Positions 30,609 to 39,500 of a DNA stretch of 64,000 bases are shown one piece after another. Location: positions 34,033-98,032 of the forward strand of contig MIAY01000012.1 of the NCBI GenBank assembly GCA_001829315.1, read 5' to 3'. The notes under the pieces were generated by a model. That model did not search any database and was not told the origin of the DNA. It was given only the letters and a program-made list of their open reading frames with translations. Each line of letters starts with the position of its first letter. The stretch's first letter is position 1. The position numbers and the translations under genes are program-made. Source of the stretch: Spirochaetes bacterium GWE1_32_154 (GTDB lineage Bacteria; Spirochaetota; GWE2-31-10).

Positions 30609-31337
30609 ATGGTTTCAGATGAAAAATTATCAACAAAGTATGCAATATTCAGACATTGTAATGAACATGAACTGGATTTTATTAAATCCTATCTGAATAT
30701 TCGATTCTATAGAAAAGACGAGGTTATATATTATGCTAATGATCCTTCGGATTTTCTCTATCTTATTGATGACGGATTTGTCGAGTTATCATATTATAAT
30801 GAATATCTTGAAAAAGATCAGCATGTTGCAACTCTGATAAAGGGCGATTCATTTGGTATTGGTGAAGTGTATTTTGAAAATTATTATCTCAATGCCCGTG
30901 CGTTATCTGATTGCAGACTCTATACAATTACTAAAGATGAATTTATTCCTATGCAACTTAGTATCCCCGTAATAAATCAGTATGTTATAAAAACATTGAG
31001 TCATATAGTAAAAGAAAATTTCTATAAACAAAGTCTCTCATCTTCAAAAGCACAATTTAACAGTTTTTTATATTACATGATTATTGAATACGGCAGAGTT
31101 TTGGATGATATAATTATGGTGCCAATTAATCATTGTTTGATAACCCATGAAAAAATCGCTTCTACAATAAATGTAAGCCGGGAGCAAGTAAGCCGGCTGT
31201 TTTCTGAATATAGCAGATCGAATATAATTGTTAAAAAAGATTCATACTATATTATTAACAAGGAATGGTTTGATGAACAAAAAGCAAAATTCTCAGGGTT
31301 GAACTTTCGCAGGTCTTTTCTTGTTACCATAGAATGA
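30609..31337 (+). CDS. Crp/Fnr family transcriptional regulator
   Basis: cNMP-binding fold FLYLIDDGFVELSYYN...GDSFGIGEVYF; HTH TINVSREQVSRLFSEYSR. Confidence 0.92.
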   Translation: MVSDEKLSTKYAIFRHCNEHELDFIKSYLNIRFYRKDEVIYYANDPSDFLYLIDDGFVELSYYNEYLEKDQHVATLIKGDSFGIGEVYFENYYLNARALSDCRLYTITKDEFIPMQLSIPVINQYVIKTLSHIVKENFYKQSLSSSKAQFNSFLYYMIIEYGRVLDDIIMVPINHCLITHEKIASTINVSREQVSRLFSEYSRSNIIVKKDSYYIINKEWFDEQKAKFSGLNFRRSFLVTIE

Positions 31338-31345
31338 ATTCAAAA
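31186..31345 (+). repeat. Direct repeat copy 1: 3' end of crp/fnr gene
   Basis: AAGTAAGCCGGCTGTTTTCTGAATATAGCAGATCG...CTTTCGCAGGTCTTTTCTTGTTACCAT also present at 35794-35953. Confidence 0.92.
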
Positions 31346-31362
31346 AAAATGCCATACAACAA

Positions 31363-31392
31363 TTACAACTTAATCAATAATACTTTTTCAAG
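31363..31392 (-). pseudogene. 3' fragment of the thioredoxin gene at 37300-37704
   Basis: Minus strand reads LEKVLLIKL* versus LEKVLLMKL* of the intact gene. Confidence 0.65.
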
Positions 31393-31425
31393 CTGGTTTC
31401 AAACATAGTTTTTACCTTGTAAGCT

Positions 31426-32298
31426 TTATACTTTTTCAGGGATTCTCAAGCTTTTAATCTCTTCTATGGAAAGGTCTGTTATGTCAACTATGTCGGCAAT
31501 AGAAAATCCCTTTTTAAGCATTTTAATTGCATCTTCTTTCTTACCTTCTTTTTTTAACCTTCCACCATATTCTTTTAATCTGGTTTCAAACATAGTTTTT
31601 ACCCCCTGTAAATCTTCTATTTTATCCTGTATTTCTTCTTTATCATCATTGCCAAGATACGAAAGATAACTATTAACCCATGATGCAAAAGCATTCAATA
31701 CTTCCGTATTCTCTTCTTTAATCAAATCAAGTAATATATCAACTTCTTTTAAAAGTTCATCGGGATCCGAATTCTCAACATAAAACATCGCCGATATTAC
31801 ATTGTGTATATCCTTAAGTTTTTCTTTCGCGTAAGAATTAACCAGCACAGGATAATATTTTAAATGAGGAATGTAATCACCCGGTATAGTATCCTCTATT
31901 AAATCAGCAATTTCGTTACTATACTTCCATTTATTATCTCCACTATAGAGCAATAATGGAAATACCGCCGGATGTTTTGATTTTGTATCCGGTTTATTAA
32001 AGTCCAGGTAAAGAGAACTTATGTAATTCATAAACCGAAAACACATCAACTTATCGATTGTACTCTGAAATTCCAGTAAGACAAAGATGTATATTTCCTT
32101 ACCTTCAAAGTTTATTTTATATACAATGTCTGATTCGGTTTCAACATATTCATCAGAGACATATTCCTTATCAATTTTTTGCATAGTTGAAAAATCAAGT
32201 TTCGCAATAAAATCTTCATGCACAAAAGATTTTAAAAATCGTTCCATAACAATAGGATTACTAAATATCTTCTTGTATCTCTTATCGTGAACACCCAT
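31426..32298 (-). CDS. Rpn/YhgA-like PD-(D/E)XK family protein (recombination-promoting nuclease/putative transposase)
   Basis: HDKRYKKIFSNPIVMERFLKSFV...YVETESDIVYKINFEGKEIYIFVLLEFQSTIDKLMCFRFMNYI. Confidence 0.85.
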   Translation of the reverse strand: MGVHDKRYKKIFSNPIVMERFLKSFVHEDFIAKLDFSTMQKIDKEYVSDEYVETESDIVYKINFEGKEIYIFVLLEFQSTIDKLMCFRFMNYISSLYLDFNKPDTKSKHPAVFPLLLYSGDNKWKYSNEIADLIEDTIPGDYIPHLKYYPVLVNSYAKEKLKDIHNVISAMFYVENSDPDELLKEVDILLDLIKEENTEVLNAFASWVNSYLSYLGNDDKEEIQDKIEDLQGVKTMFETRLKEYGGRLKKEGKKEDAIKMLKKGFSIADIVDITDLSIEEIKSLRIPEKV

Positions 32299-32646
32299 AT
32301 TGACCTTGCTTTTTGCAGTATATATACAGTTTACTATTATTATATGGATAAATCAAGGGTGATTATCAGTAAGTTAAATAATTTAACCCATTATTTCATA
32401 AAAAAAATATTGTCAAAAATGGGAGAAGAAAATTCAACGTAATCATATTTCTTATAACAAATTAGACCTATTTTCTGTGGCGGATTTCCCCTAAATGTTT
32501 AAATATACCCACAGTACTACCGGCTTCTAACCGGTGAAGCAGAAATGGACGAAGAAACAGAGATAATCAATTTCTTCAAACAGCGGAAAATGACTATTTT
32601 ACGATATATAAACGATTAATCACATCCTACCTCTGAACATAGTAAT

Positions 32647-32695
32647 AAAACAGGGCTGACAGAGACGGTTAAATCCACCCTGTCAGCCCTGTTTT
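32647..32695 (-). terminator. Strong hairpin terminator after NHL gene (symmetrical, possibly bidirectional)
   Basis: AAAACAGGGCTGACAG...CTGTCAGCCCTGTTTT, 16-bp perfect stem. Confidence 0.85.
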
Positions 32696-32729
32696 CCGCA
32701 ATTACTACGCGTGGTAAAGCACAAAAGTG

Positions 32730-35111
32730 CTATTCTATTTTACGGATGCAGTGATTACCCGTATCTACTACATAGAAGGCGTTATCAGTATAGACAATCC
32801 CCTCTGGAGAATTAAATCGGGCGGCACTACCTATTCCATCTGTTGAACCGAAACTATGAGCACTCCCGGCTATAGTCGTTACCTCACCGGTAGAGATCAC
32901 TATCATTCTTATTGTATCATTCCAACTATCCGTTATAAATAGATTCTGACCATCACAAGTTATTCCACTTGGATAATGAAATCGGGCGGAACTCCCTCTC
33001 CCATCTGTTGAGCCCTCACTACCAGCTAAACCGGCTATAGTCGTTACCTCACCGGTAGAGATCACTATCATTCTTATTGTATGATTTCGACTATCTGTTA
33101 TAAAGAGGTTCTGACCATCACATGTTATTCCCGTTGGATAATAAAATCGGGCGGAACTACCTGTCCCATCTGTTGAACCGTCACTACCGGCTAAACCAGC
33201 TATGGTCGTTACCTCACCGGTCGCGATCACGATCTTGCGTATAGTATGATTATTACTTTCTGCTACATAAAGATTTGTTCCATCTGTTGATATCCCATCT
33301 GGAGAACTAAATCGAGCGACACTACCTATTCCATCTGTTGAACCAGTATTATAAGCTAAACCCGCTAATGTCGTTACTTCACCGGTCGCGATTACTAGCT
33401 TTCGTATAGTATATTGATCCGTTATATAGAGGTTTATTCCATCTATTGTTATTCCCTTTGGAGAATTAAATCGGGCGGCACTGCCTATTCCGTCATTAAA
33501 GCCGGAATCATAACCGTCCCCGGCTAACGTTGTTACTTCTCCGGTAGCGATCACTAGCTTTCGAATAGTACGATTACTAGTATCTGCTACATAGAGGTTC
33601 TGACCATCACAAGCTATTCCAATTGGAGTATCAAATCGGGCGGCACTACCTGTCCCATCTGTTGAACCGTAACTACCGGTTAAACCGGCTATAGTCGTTA
33701 CCTCACCGGTAGTGATCCCTATCATTCTTATTGTATCATTCCATTTTTCCGCTACATAGAGGTTTATTCCATCTGTTGTTATTCCCTCTGGAGAGAAAAA
33801 TCGTGCTGCATTACCTGTCCCGTCTGTTGAATTAAAATAACCAGCTAAACCGGCTATGGTAGTTACTTCACCGGTCGTGATCACGATCTTTCGTATAGTA
33901 TGATTACTAGTATCTGCCACATAGAGGTTTGTTCCATCAGTTGTTATTCCACGTGGTGATACGAATCGTGTTGCATTGCCTGTCCCGTCTGTTGAACCGC
34001 CACTACCGGCTAAACCGGCTATGGTCGTTACCACACCGGTCGCGATCACGATCTTTCGTATAGTATGACTACCAGTATCTGCTACATAGAGGTTTGTTCC
34101 ATCTGTTGTTATTCCAATTGGATAATAAAATCGGGCGGAACTACCTGTCCCATCTGTTGAACCGTCACTACCGGCTAAACCGGCTATGGTCGTTACCTCA
34201 CCGGTAGCGATCACTAGCTTTCTAATAGTATAATTACCACTATCAGTTACATAGAGGTTTTGACCATCACATGTTATTCCACTTGGATTATAAAATTGAG
34301 CGGCACTACCTATCCCGTCTATTGTTCCCCTCCAACTACCAGCTAGTGTCGTTACCTCTCCAGTTGCTATCACTATCTTTCTAATAGTATGATTACCATT
34401 ATCAGTTACATAGAGGTTTTGACCATCACAAGTTATTCCCTTTGGAAACTTAAATCGGGCGGCACTTCCTGTCCCGTCTATTGAACCGAAAACAAAAGCT
34501 AAACCAGCTATAGTCGTTACCTCACCGGTCGCTATTACTAGTTTTCGTATTGCATTACCGTCCGTTATATAGATGTTTAGACCATCAGTTGTCATGCCGC
34601 CTGGAGAACTAAATCGAGCGGCACTTCCTGTCCCGTCAATATCCCCCGCCCCTCCGATACTCCCCGCAAAGTGAGTCACGATCCCCTTAGTTTTTCCATT
34701 TACCCACTTCGCAAAGAGCTCTATATCAGCATCGCCCATAGTCAACTCTGCCTGATTAGGATATGCAACATCCCCCTCAGGACTTGTTGCCCAACCGGAG
34801 AACACATAGTCCACTCTTGTCATCGTACATGCAGGAAGTTTCTCTTTCGCTCCGTAGTTCACTATTAACTCACTCATCGTTCCTGATGCATCAGAATGAT
34901 TTTTATTAAATGTCACTTTATAGGTTGCATGTTTTATATCATCGGTAGTATGGTTAGGTACTCCCAGTGTGCATGAAATGAGTACAGCAATCGTTATGAG
35001 TGAAGCCCCGAGTTTGGTAAGGAAGTTCATAGTTGTTCGTTTCTCCTCAATTAATAATAAAAAAGTATGATCTGTTAGAAATAATTTTTTGATTGCAAAA
35101 ACACTATTCAT
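32730..35111 (-). CDS. Lipoprotein with InlB-type repeat domain followed by 12 NHL-type repeats
   Basis: YKVTFNKNHSDASGTMSELIVNYGAKEKLPACTMTRVDYVFSGWATSPEGDVAYPNQ, then repeats of TTIAGLAGSDGSTDGTGSAARFYYPxGITxDGxNLYVADTxNHTIRKIVIATGEV; likely start is the internal M at LTKLGASLITIAVLISC. Confidence 0.88.
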   Translation of the reverse strand: MNSVFAIKKLFLTDHTFLLLIEEKRTTMNFLTKLGASLITIAVLISCTLGVPNHTTDDIKHATYKVTFNKNHSDASGTMSELIVNYGAKEKLPACTMTRVDYVFSGWATSPEGDVAYPNQAELTMGDADIELFAKWVNGKTKGIVTHFAGSIGGAGDIDGTGSAARFSSPGGMTTDGLNIYITDGNAIRKLVIATGEVTTIAGLAFVFGSIDGTGSAARFKFPKGITCDGQNLYVTDNGNHTIRKIVIATGEVTTLAGSWRGTIDGIGSAAQFYNPSGITCDGQNLYVTDSGNYTIRKLVIATGEVTTIAGLAGSDGSTDGTGSSARFYYPIGITTDGTNLYVADTGSHTIRKIVIATGVVTTIAGLAGSGGSTDGTGNATRFVSPRGITTDGTNLYVADTSNHTIRKIVITTGEVTTIAGLAGYFNSTDGTGNAARFFSPEGITTDGINLYVAEKWNDTIRMIGITTGEVTTIAGLTGSYGSTDGTGSAARFDTPIGIACDGQNLYVADTSNRTIRKLVIATGEVTTLAGDGYDSGFNDGIGSAARFNSPKGITIDGINLYITDQYTIRKLVIATGEVTTLAGLAYNTGSTDGIGSVARFSSPDGISTDGTNLYVAESNNHTIRKIVIATGEVTTIAGLAGSDGSTDGTGSSARFYYPTGITCDGQNLFITDSRNHTIRMIVISTGEVTTIAGLAGSEGSTDGRGSSARFHYPSGITCDGQNLFITDSWNDTIRMIVISTGEVTTIAGSAHSFGSTDGIGSAARFNSPEGIVYTDNAFYVVDTGNHCIRKIE

Positions 35112-35387
35112 TAGAGTTTATGCTTCTTCTGAACTCTACACTTTTTACCCAATATATTCAATATTTCAGGTAAAAATATATTTATCGATCATAGAGTGGA
35201 TATCAAAAAAAAGGCTGAGAGTGACGGTTCAAAATGCTCTCTTACAGACCAGGAATTACTCTATTATCACTATCAGTAAGCTTCTCCATCCTTCTTTCAA
35301 CATAAAATCCCCTCAAAAACGCTAAAATCATGAAAAAAGACAGACCTAACCCGTTAATTTTCAAAAAACAAAAATAATAATAATAAC

Positions 35388-35729
35388 TCATGAATATTTA
35401 ACTTGTGGAGGCGCTCTATTCTTTTTCTCAAGACAAGCAATAATTTTCGCTATTTCTACTTTATCTTGTATAATAGCAATCACTTTCATTACACTCCCGC
35501 ACTTCGGACATTTTAAAGGATCAACTACATACACTTTCTGAATTAACTTTGCCCAAGCCTGTTTTGGTGATTTACAAGAAACTTCGCTCTCAACAACAAT
35601 CTCTTGATTATCCGCATCAGATTTATTGATAAACCAATACTACGAGTTTTCAAAATCAGTGTAATTTTCACTTAGAATTGTTTGTATAACATTGGTATCT
35701 TTCTGGTTATATAGCAAAGAGTACTCCAT
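35388..35729 (-). pseudogene. Degenerate ORF ending in an IS91-like transposase C-terminal tail
   Basis: Minus strand ...SPKQAWAKLIQKVYVVDPLKCPKCGSVMKVIAIIQDKVEIAKIIACLEKKNRAPPQVKYS*; in-frame TAG upstream after DFENS. Confidence 0.65.
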
Positions 35730-35793
35730 GCCTTATTAATTCCAAAAAACTAATTTTTCACCGCGGTTGTGAAGAAGATTTTATATAATTATT

Positions 35794-35953
35794 AAGTAAG
35801 CCGGCTGTTTTCTGAATATAGCAGATCGAATATAATTGTTAAAAAAGATTCATACTATATCATTGATAAAGAATGGTTTGATGAACAGAAGTCAAAATTT
35901 TCAGGATTGAACTTTCGCAGGTCTTTTCTTGTTACCATTGAATGAATTCAAGA
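35794..35953 (+). pseudogene. Duplicated 3' fragment of the crp/fnr gene (copy 2)
   Basis: Near-identical to 31186-31345; encodes SRLFSEYSRSNIIVKKDSYYIIDKEWFDEQKSKFSGLNFRRSFLVTIE*. Confidence 0.92.
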
Positions 35954-35967
35954 AAATCGCTATAGGA

Positions 35968-36004
35968 CATTTTCATACTATTTCCCGAAAATAGTATGAA
36001 AATG
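35968..36004. repeat. Perfect 16-bp inverted repeat hairpin
   Basis: CATTTTCATACTATTT-CCCGA-AAATAGTATGAAAATG. Confidence 0.85.
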
Positions 36005-36011
36005 CCATTCA

Positions 36012-36150
36012 CACAACGTTGTGCTCGTATCTGACGTTTTTTTCTTTGCCGAAAAAGGCGGAGCGACAGCGGATGCCAGGCAAAGAAAAAAATGTCCCCG
36101 CTAGGGCGCAGTGAGGTAATCCGAACGGAGTCTTATGGACTGTTAGTTTT
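36012..36150. other. Imperfect palindromic, GC-richer segment resembling an integron attC-like site
   Basis: ACACAAC at one end and GTTAGTT at the other; internal arms GACGTTTTTTTCTTTGCC / GGCAAAGAAAAAAATGTC (one mismatch). Confidence 0.35.
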
Positions 36151-37300
36151 CGTTGACCGCTGGAATACCCCAATCTAAGCCATGGATGGCGAATTTATTT
36201 CAAATTCTTAATTTCTAAAATGGATAAATTAGTTGCTTCTGATATAATTAAAATATCAACACCTTTTTTTAGTAATCTTGTTGCAACTTCTTTTTTTTCA
36301 GTAATCTTCCCTTTCTCAATCAACTTCGTCGCTGTAGACATAATCACACCTCCTGCTTTATCATCATTCTCTTTTACAATCTCCATCAATTTATCAACAT
36401 CAAGATTATCATCTATCTCATACAAATACCGGATAATCTTTTCAAAAAATATCAGTCCTTTCGGTTCCTCTATATATAATTTACCAATTTTGAATATTTT
36501 TTCAAGGTTTTCATTGAGAATATTTTCATTATAACTGTATTTCATTATTTGCATGAGAATTTTTAGAAGTTGTCCGGTAATTTTCTGTTTAATGTCATCA
36601 TTTGAATAACCTGATAAATCTATCACTAAATAATCAAAATTCGGAATAAATTTAAGTAAAAAATCATCTTTAATATTGAAATATTCAGAAAAAGATCGTT
36701 TTTTCCATGTGTCTTTACCGTGATAAAAAACTACCGGTAAGGTGAATATAAGTTTGTTAGTATTAGCTATACTATGTTCCTGAATATTGAGAATATATCG
36801 AAGCAATTGCACATGTGGAAATTCCGGCAAATAGCTTTTATGTTCAAATAATAATGTGATCAAAATATCTGATTCTTTATATTTGCATGTATACACTAAA
36901 TCTGAATAATATTTTTTAAGTTTCCGGTCAATATATGTTGTAGATTCAAGTGTTAATGTTTCAAGTTTTAGATTTTCTACTATTTCTTTCGGAAATGTTC
37001 CGTTTATGAGATCTATTGCATTTGCTTTATCTGAAAACGATGTTTTGAATATGGTGTCATGCGGGTCAGTTATCTTTTTTTCATTCATTTTAATATAGTA
37101 CAATTTTGAGTGTAAATTGACAATAGAGCTTTTTGAAAATGTCGAAGATTTTTATAATAGTTCACCGGTTTGGTGGAAACCGGCTTGACTGTCCGGATGC
37201 GCCGGTGTGTCTACCAAAGAAAGGATATCAGGTCATTCATCTTCGCCGGCACGGACGCCGGCTCTTCTAAATACCAAAATCGCGGTCAATGAGAACTAAC
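36142..37300. mobile_element. Rpn-gene unit bounded by 19-bp inverted repeats
   Basis: GTTAGTTTTCGTTGACCGC at 36142-36160 and GCGGTCAATGAGAACTAAC at 37282-37300 (17/19 identical as inverted repeats). Confidence 0.55.
36195..37103 (-). CDS. Rpn/YhgA-like PD-(D/E)XK family protein
   Basis: TDPHDTIFKTSFSDKANAIDLINGTFP...KKYYSDLVYTCKYKESDILITLLFEHKSYLPEFPHVQLLRYIL. Confidence 0.85.
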   Translation of the reverse strand: MYYIKMNEKKITDPHDTIFKTSFSDKANAIDLINGTFPKEIVENLKLETLTLESTTYIDRKLKKYYSDLVYTCKYKESDILITLLFEHKSYLPEFPHVQLLRYILNIQEHSIANTNKLIFTLPVVFYHGKDTWKKRSFSEYFNIKDDFLLKFIPNFDYLVIDLSGYSNDDIKQKITGQLLKILMQIMKYSYNENILNENLEKIFKIGKLYIEEPKGLIFFEKIIRYLYEIDDNLDVDKLMEIVKENDDKAGGVIMSTATKLIEKGKITEKKEVATRLLKKGVDILIISEATNLSILEIKNLK

Positions 37301-37704
37301 TAAAGCTTCATCAGTAATACTTTTTCAAGCTCTTCGTATGGGAAAAACCCTTCATGTCTGTAATATTCATTACCATTTTTATCAAGAAAAACCTGAGTTG
37401 GAATTACCCTGATTTTATATTCCTGTGAATATTTTTGTTGCTCCGGAGTCCACACATCATAGAAAACAACTTCAACTTGATCTTTGTATTTTTCCTGAAC
37501 TTTCTCCATAACCGGTTTCATCATTTTGCAGGGAACACAATTTACCGAGCCTAATTCGATGAATGTGATTTTGTCAGCATTCGCTGTCTGATTTGAACTA
37601 CTCACTTTTGTGGTAGTTACTTTTTGTGTTGCCGATGCCTCTTTTTTACATCCAAAGAACAGGACAAATAATACTGTTATTCCAATAATAGCTGTTTTTT
37701 TCAT
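37300..37704 (-). CDS. Thioredoxin-fold lipoprotein
   Basis: Lipobox LFFGC; VNCVPCKMMKPVMEKVQEKY; RVIPTQVFLD. Confidence 0.9.
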   Translation of the reverse strand: MKKTAIIGITVLFVLFFGCKKEASATQKVTTTKVSSSNQTANADKITFIELGSVNCVPCKMMKPVMEKVQEKYKDQVEVVFYDVWTPEQQKYSQEYKIRVIPTQVFLDKNGNEYYRHEGFFPYEELEKVLLMKL

Positions 37705-37713
37705 ACGATCCCC

Positions 37714-38433
37714 TTATACTAATTGTAATTTGTGAAATATATCAATAATAAAATACACCGCCCCGAATAAAAGTATGATCCCGCATACTATTCTGATACC
37801 TTTAAGTATTGAATTGCTATTGGATGTTTTAATGAAACTTTCAACAACTTTTCCGAATGTACCAAAAAGTATAATTACTAATGTATGACCAAGTGCGAAT
37901 GCGGTTAGCAACAATACCGCTTTTACAATATCAACTGATGCAGTTGTGAAAACAACACCGAGAATTGGTGCAAGATAAGCAAATGTACATGGGCCTAAAC
38001 CGATTCCGAAGAATAATCCCATTACAAATGCTGTAATAAGATTTTTTCTATCAAACTGTGGCTGACTGAATATACCGGAAAGAAAGTTAAGATGTATTAC
38101 ATTGAAAAAATATAACGCCATGAGAATTAATAGAATAGCGATTACAGCACTGCCGATTATCCCGGTATCACCTAAAATCTGTCCGAAAATCCCTGTAATT
38201 ATCCCGATTGCTGCTAATGTTACCAGTATGCCTGATGAGAAAACAAACGAAATCAAAAACGATTTTTTGATTGATATTGATTTGTTACTTATTACACCAA
38301 TAACCAGTGGAATACTTGAAAGATGACACGGGCTTAAAATAACACTGAACACCCCCCAGATAAAAGACGAAAAAACGGCAAGTAATATATTGGTACTTAA
38401 AAAACCATACAGTGATGTAAATATACCTTCCAT
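37714..38433 (-). CDS. CcdA/DsbD-type cytochrome c biogenesis transmembrane protein
   Basis: LSPCHLSSIPLVIG, GLGPCTFAYLAPILG; multiple TM helices. Confidence 0.85.
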   Translation of the reverse strand: MEGIFTSLYGFLSTNILLAVFSSFIWGVFSVILSPCHLSSIPLVIGVISNKSISIKKSFLISFVFSSGILVTLAAIGIITGIFGQILGDTGIIGSAVIAILLILMALYFFNVIHLNFLSGIFSQPQFDRKNLITAFVMGLFFGIGLGPCTFAYLAPILGVVFTTASVDIVKAVLLLTAFALGHTLVIILFGTFGKVVESFIKTSNSNSILKGIRIVCGIILLFGAVYFIIDIFHKLQLV

Positions 38434-38456
38434 TCAAGACCCCCTCGTATATAAAA

Positions 38457-38999
38457 TTATTGTGGACTTTTTACTTCAAAACCGGTGTTTTTAAAAATCT
38501 TTTCCATTATAAAACCGATTGCAATGAATATGGGCAATGAAATAAGTGATCTTAGAAGTGTAAATTCAATACCTAAAAATGCTATTTCAAAACCTAACAT
38601 AGGGATTTTCAATGTTGAAAAAGCTCCTAAATATATAAAAATATTTCGTATGCTTGCTCCTTTCTTCCATAGTAAATACGTCACAGGAAATGCACCGTAT
38701 AAAGGTCCTGCTTGAAGCATTGCAAACAAAATAACCCATACAATACCCCAGTGACTCGAACCGTCACCAATATGTCTTTGAATTTTTTCTTTAGGCACCC
38801 AGACATCAAATAATCCGATTAAAATAAATATTAAAGGAATAAAACTTATCATTTCCATCAAAAAGCTATTAAAATTGGCAGTAATTTTTTTCCCCGATTC
38901 AAAAGGTAATACGAACGATATAATAATAAAAACTATAAATGAAAGTAGAATAATGAGATCAATTTTATTTTTTTTTACAAATTGTGAAATGAAATTCAT
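38457..38999 (-). CDS. Permease (small, half-size)
   Basis: Multi-TM; LQAGPLYGAFPVTYLLWKKGASIRNIFIYLGAFSTLKIPMLGFE. Confidence 0.65.
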   Translation of the reverse strand: MNFISQFVKKNKIDLIILLSFIVFIIISFVLPFESGKKITANFNSFLMEMISFIPLIFILIGLFDVWVPKEKIQRHIGDGSSHWGIVWVILFAMLQAGPLYGAFPVTYLLWKKGASIRNIFIYLGAFSTLKIPMLGFEIAFLGIEFTLLRSLISLPIFIAIGFIMEKIFKNTGFEVKSPQ

Positions 39000-39475
39000 A
39001 GTATTACTCCTATCAGTGTACCAATAATAATTGCTGCAATAAAACTTAAAAAATTACGGATTATAGTGACTTTAATACCAAAATATTTAATTTCAATCGG
39101 CATAGTTACAATTCCCACCATCATTAAGGTTGTAATAAATATAGCAATTATATTATATTGAACGCCATTATCAAGTAATATCTTACCCAGCGGATATGAA
39201 ATAAAGCCGGGAATTAATGATATTGAACCGATCAAAGCAGCTATTATCATCCCCATTATTCCGGAATCTTTTCCCAGATATTTTATAAGTATCTCATCAG
39301 GCAATAAAAATAGAAGAAAACTAACTGAAATCAATATCGTTAAAAATGGAGGTAATACATTAATAAACATTAATGCCCCTTTTTTTAAACCTTTCATAGT
39401 TTTTGATTTATCTATCAAAAAAAGAATTAAAAAAATAAAAACAGTCACAGAAAATAAAATAATAATAGATAACAT
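38996..39475 (-). CDS. Permease (small, half-size), overlapping the next gene by 4 bp
   Basis: Multi-TM; GSISLIPGFISYPLGKILLDNG. Confidence 0.65.
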   Translation of the reverse strand: MLSIIILFSVTVFIFLILFLIDKSKTMKGLKKGALMFINVLPPFLTILISVSFLLFLLPDEILIKYLGKDSGIMGMIIAALIGSISLIPGFISYPLGKILLDNGVQYNIIAIFITTLMMVGIVTMPIEIKYFGIKVTIIRNFLSFIAAIIIGTLIGVIL

Positions 39476-39500
39476 CGTAACCTCACTTTTAGTTTATAAT

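Noticed and set aside
32730-35111. Regular repeats as a CRISPR array
   Set aside because: Period is about 165 bp and the repeats are in-frame coding NHL units, not short repeats with unique spacers.
37129-37281. GC-richer segment with ACCGG/GCCGG repeats between the Rpn gene and trx as a separate mobile element
   Set aside because: Short inverted motifs only; no boundaries or second copy visible in the window, so it is treated as part of the Rpn unit.
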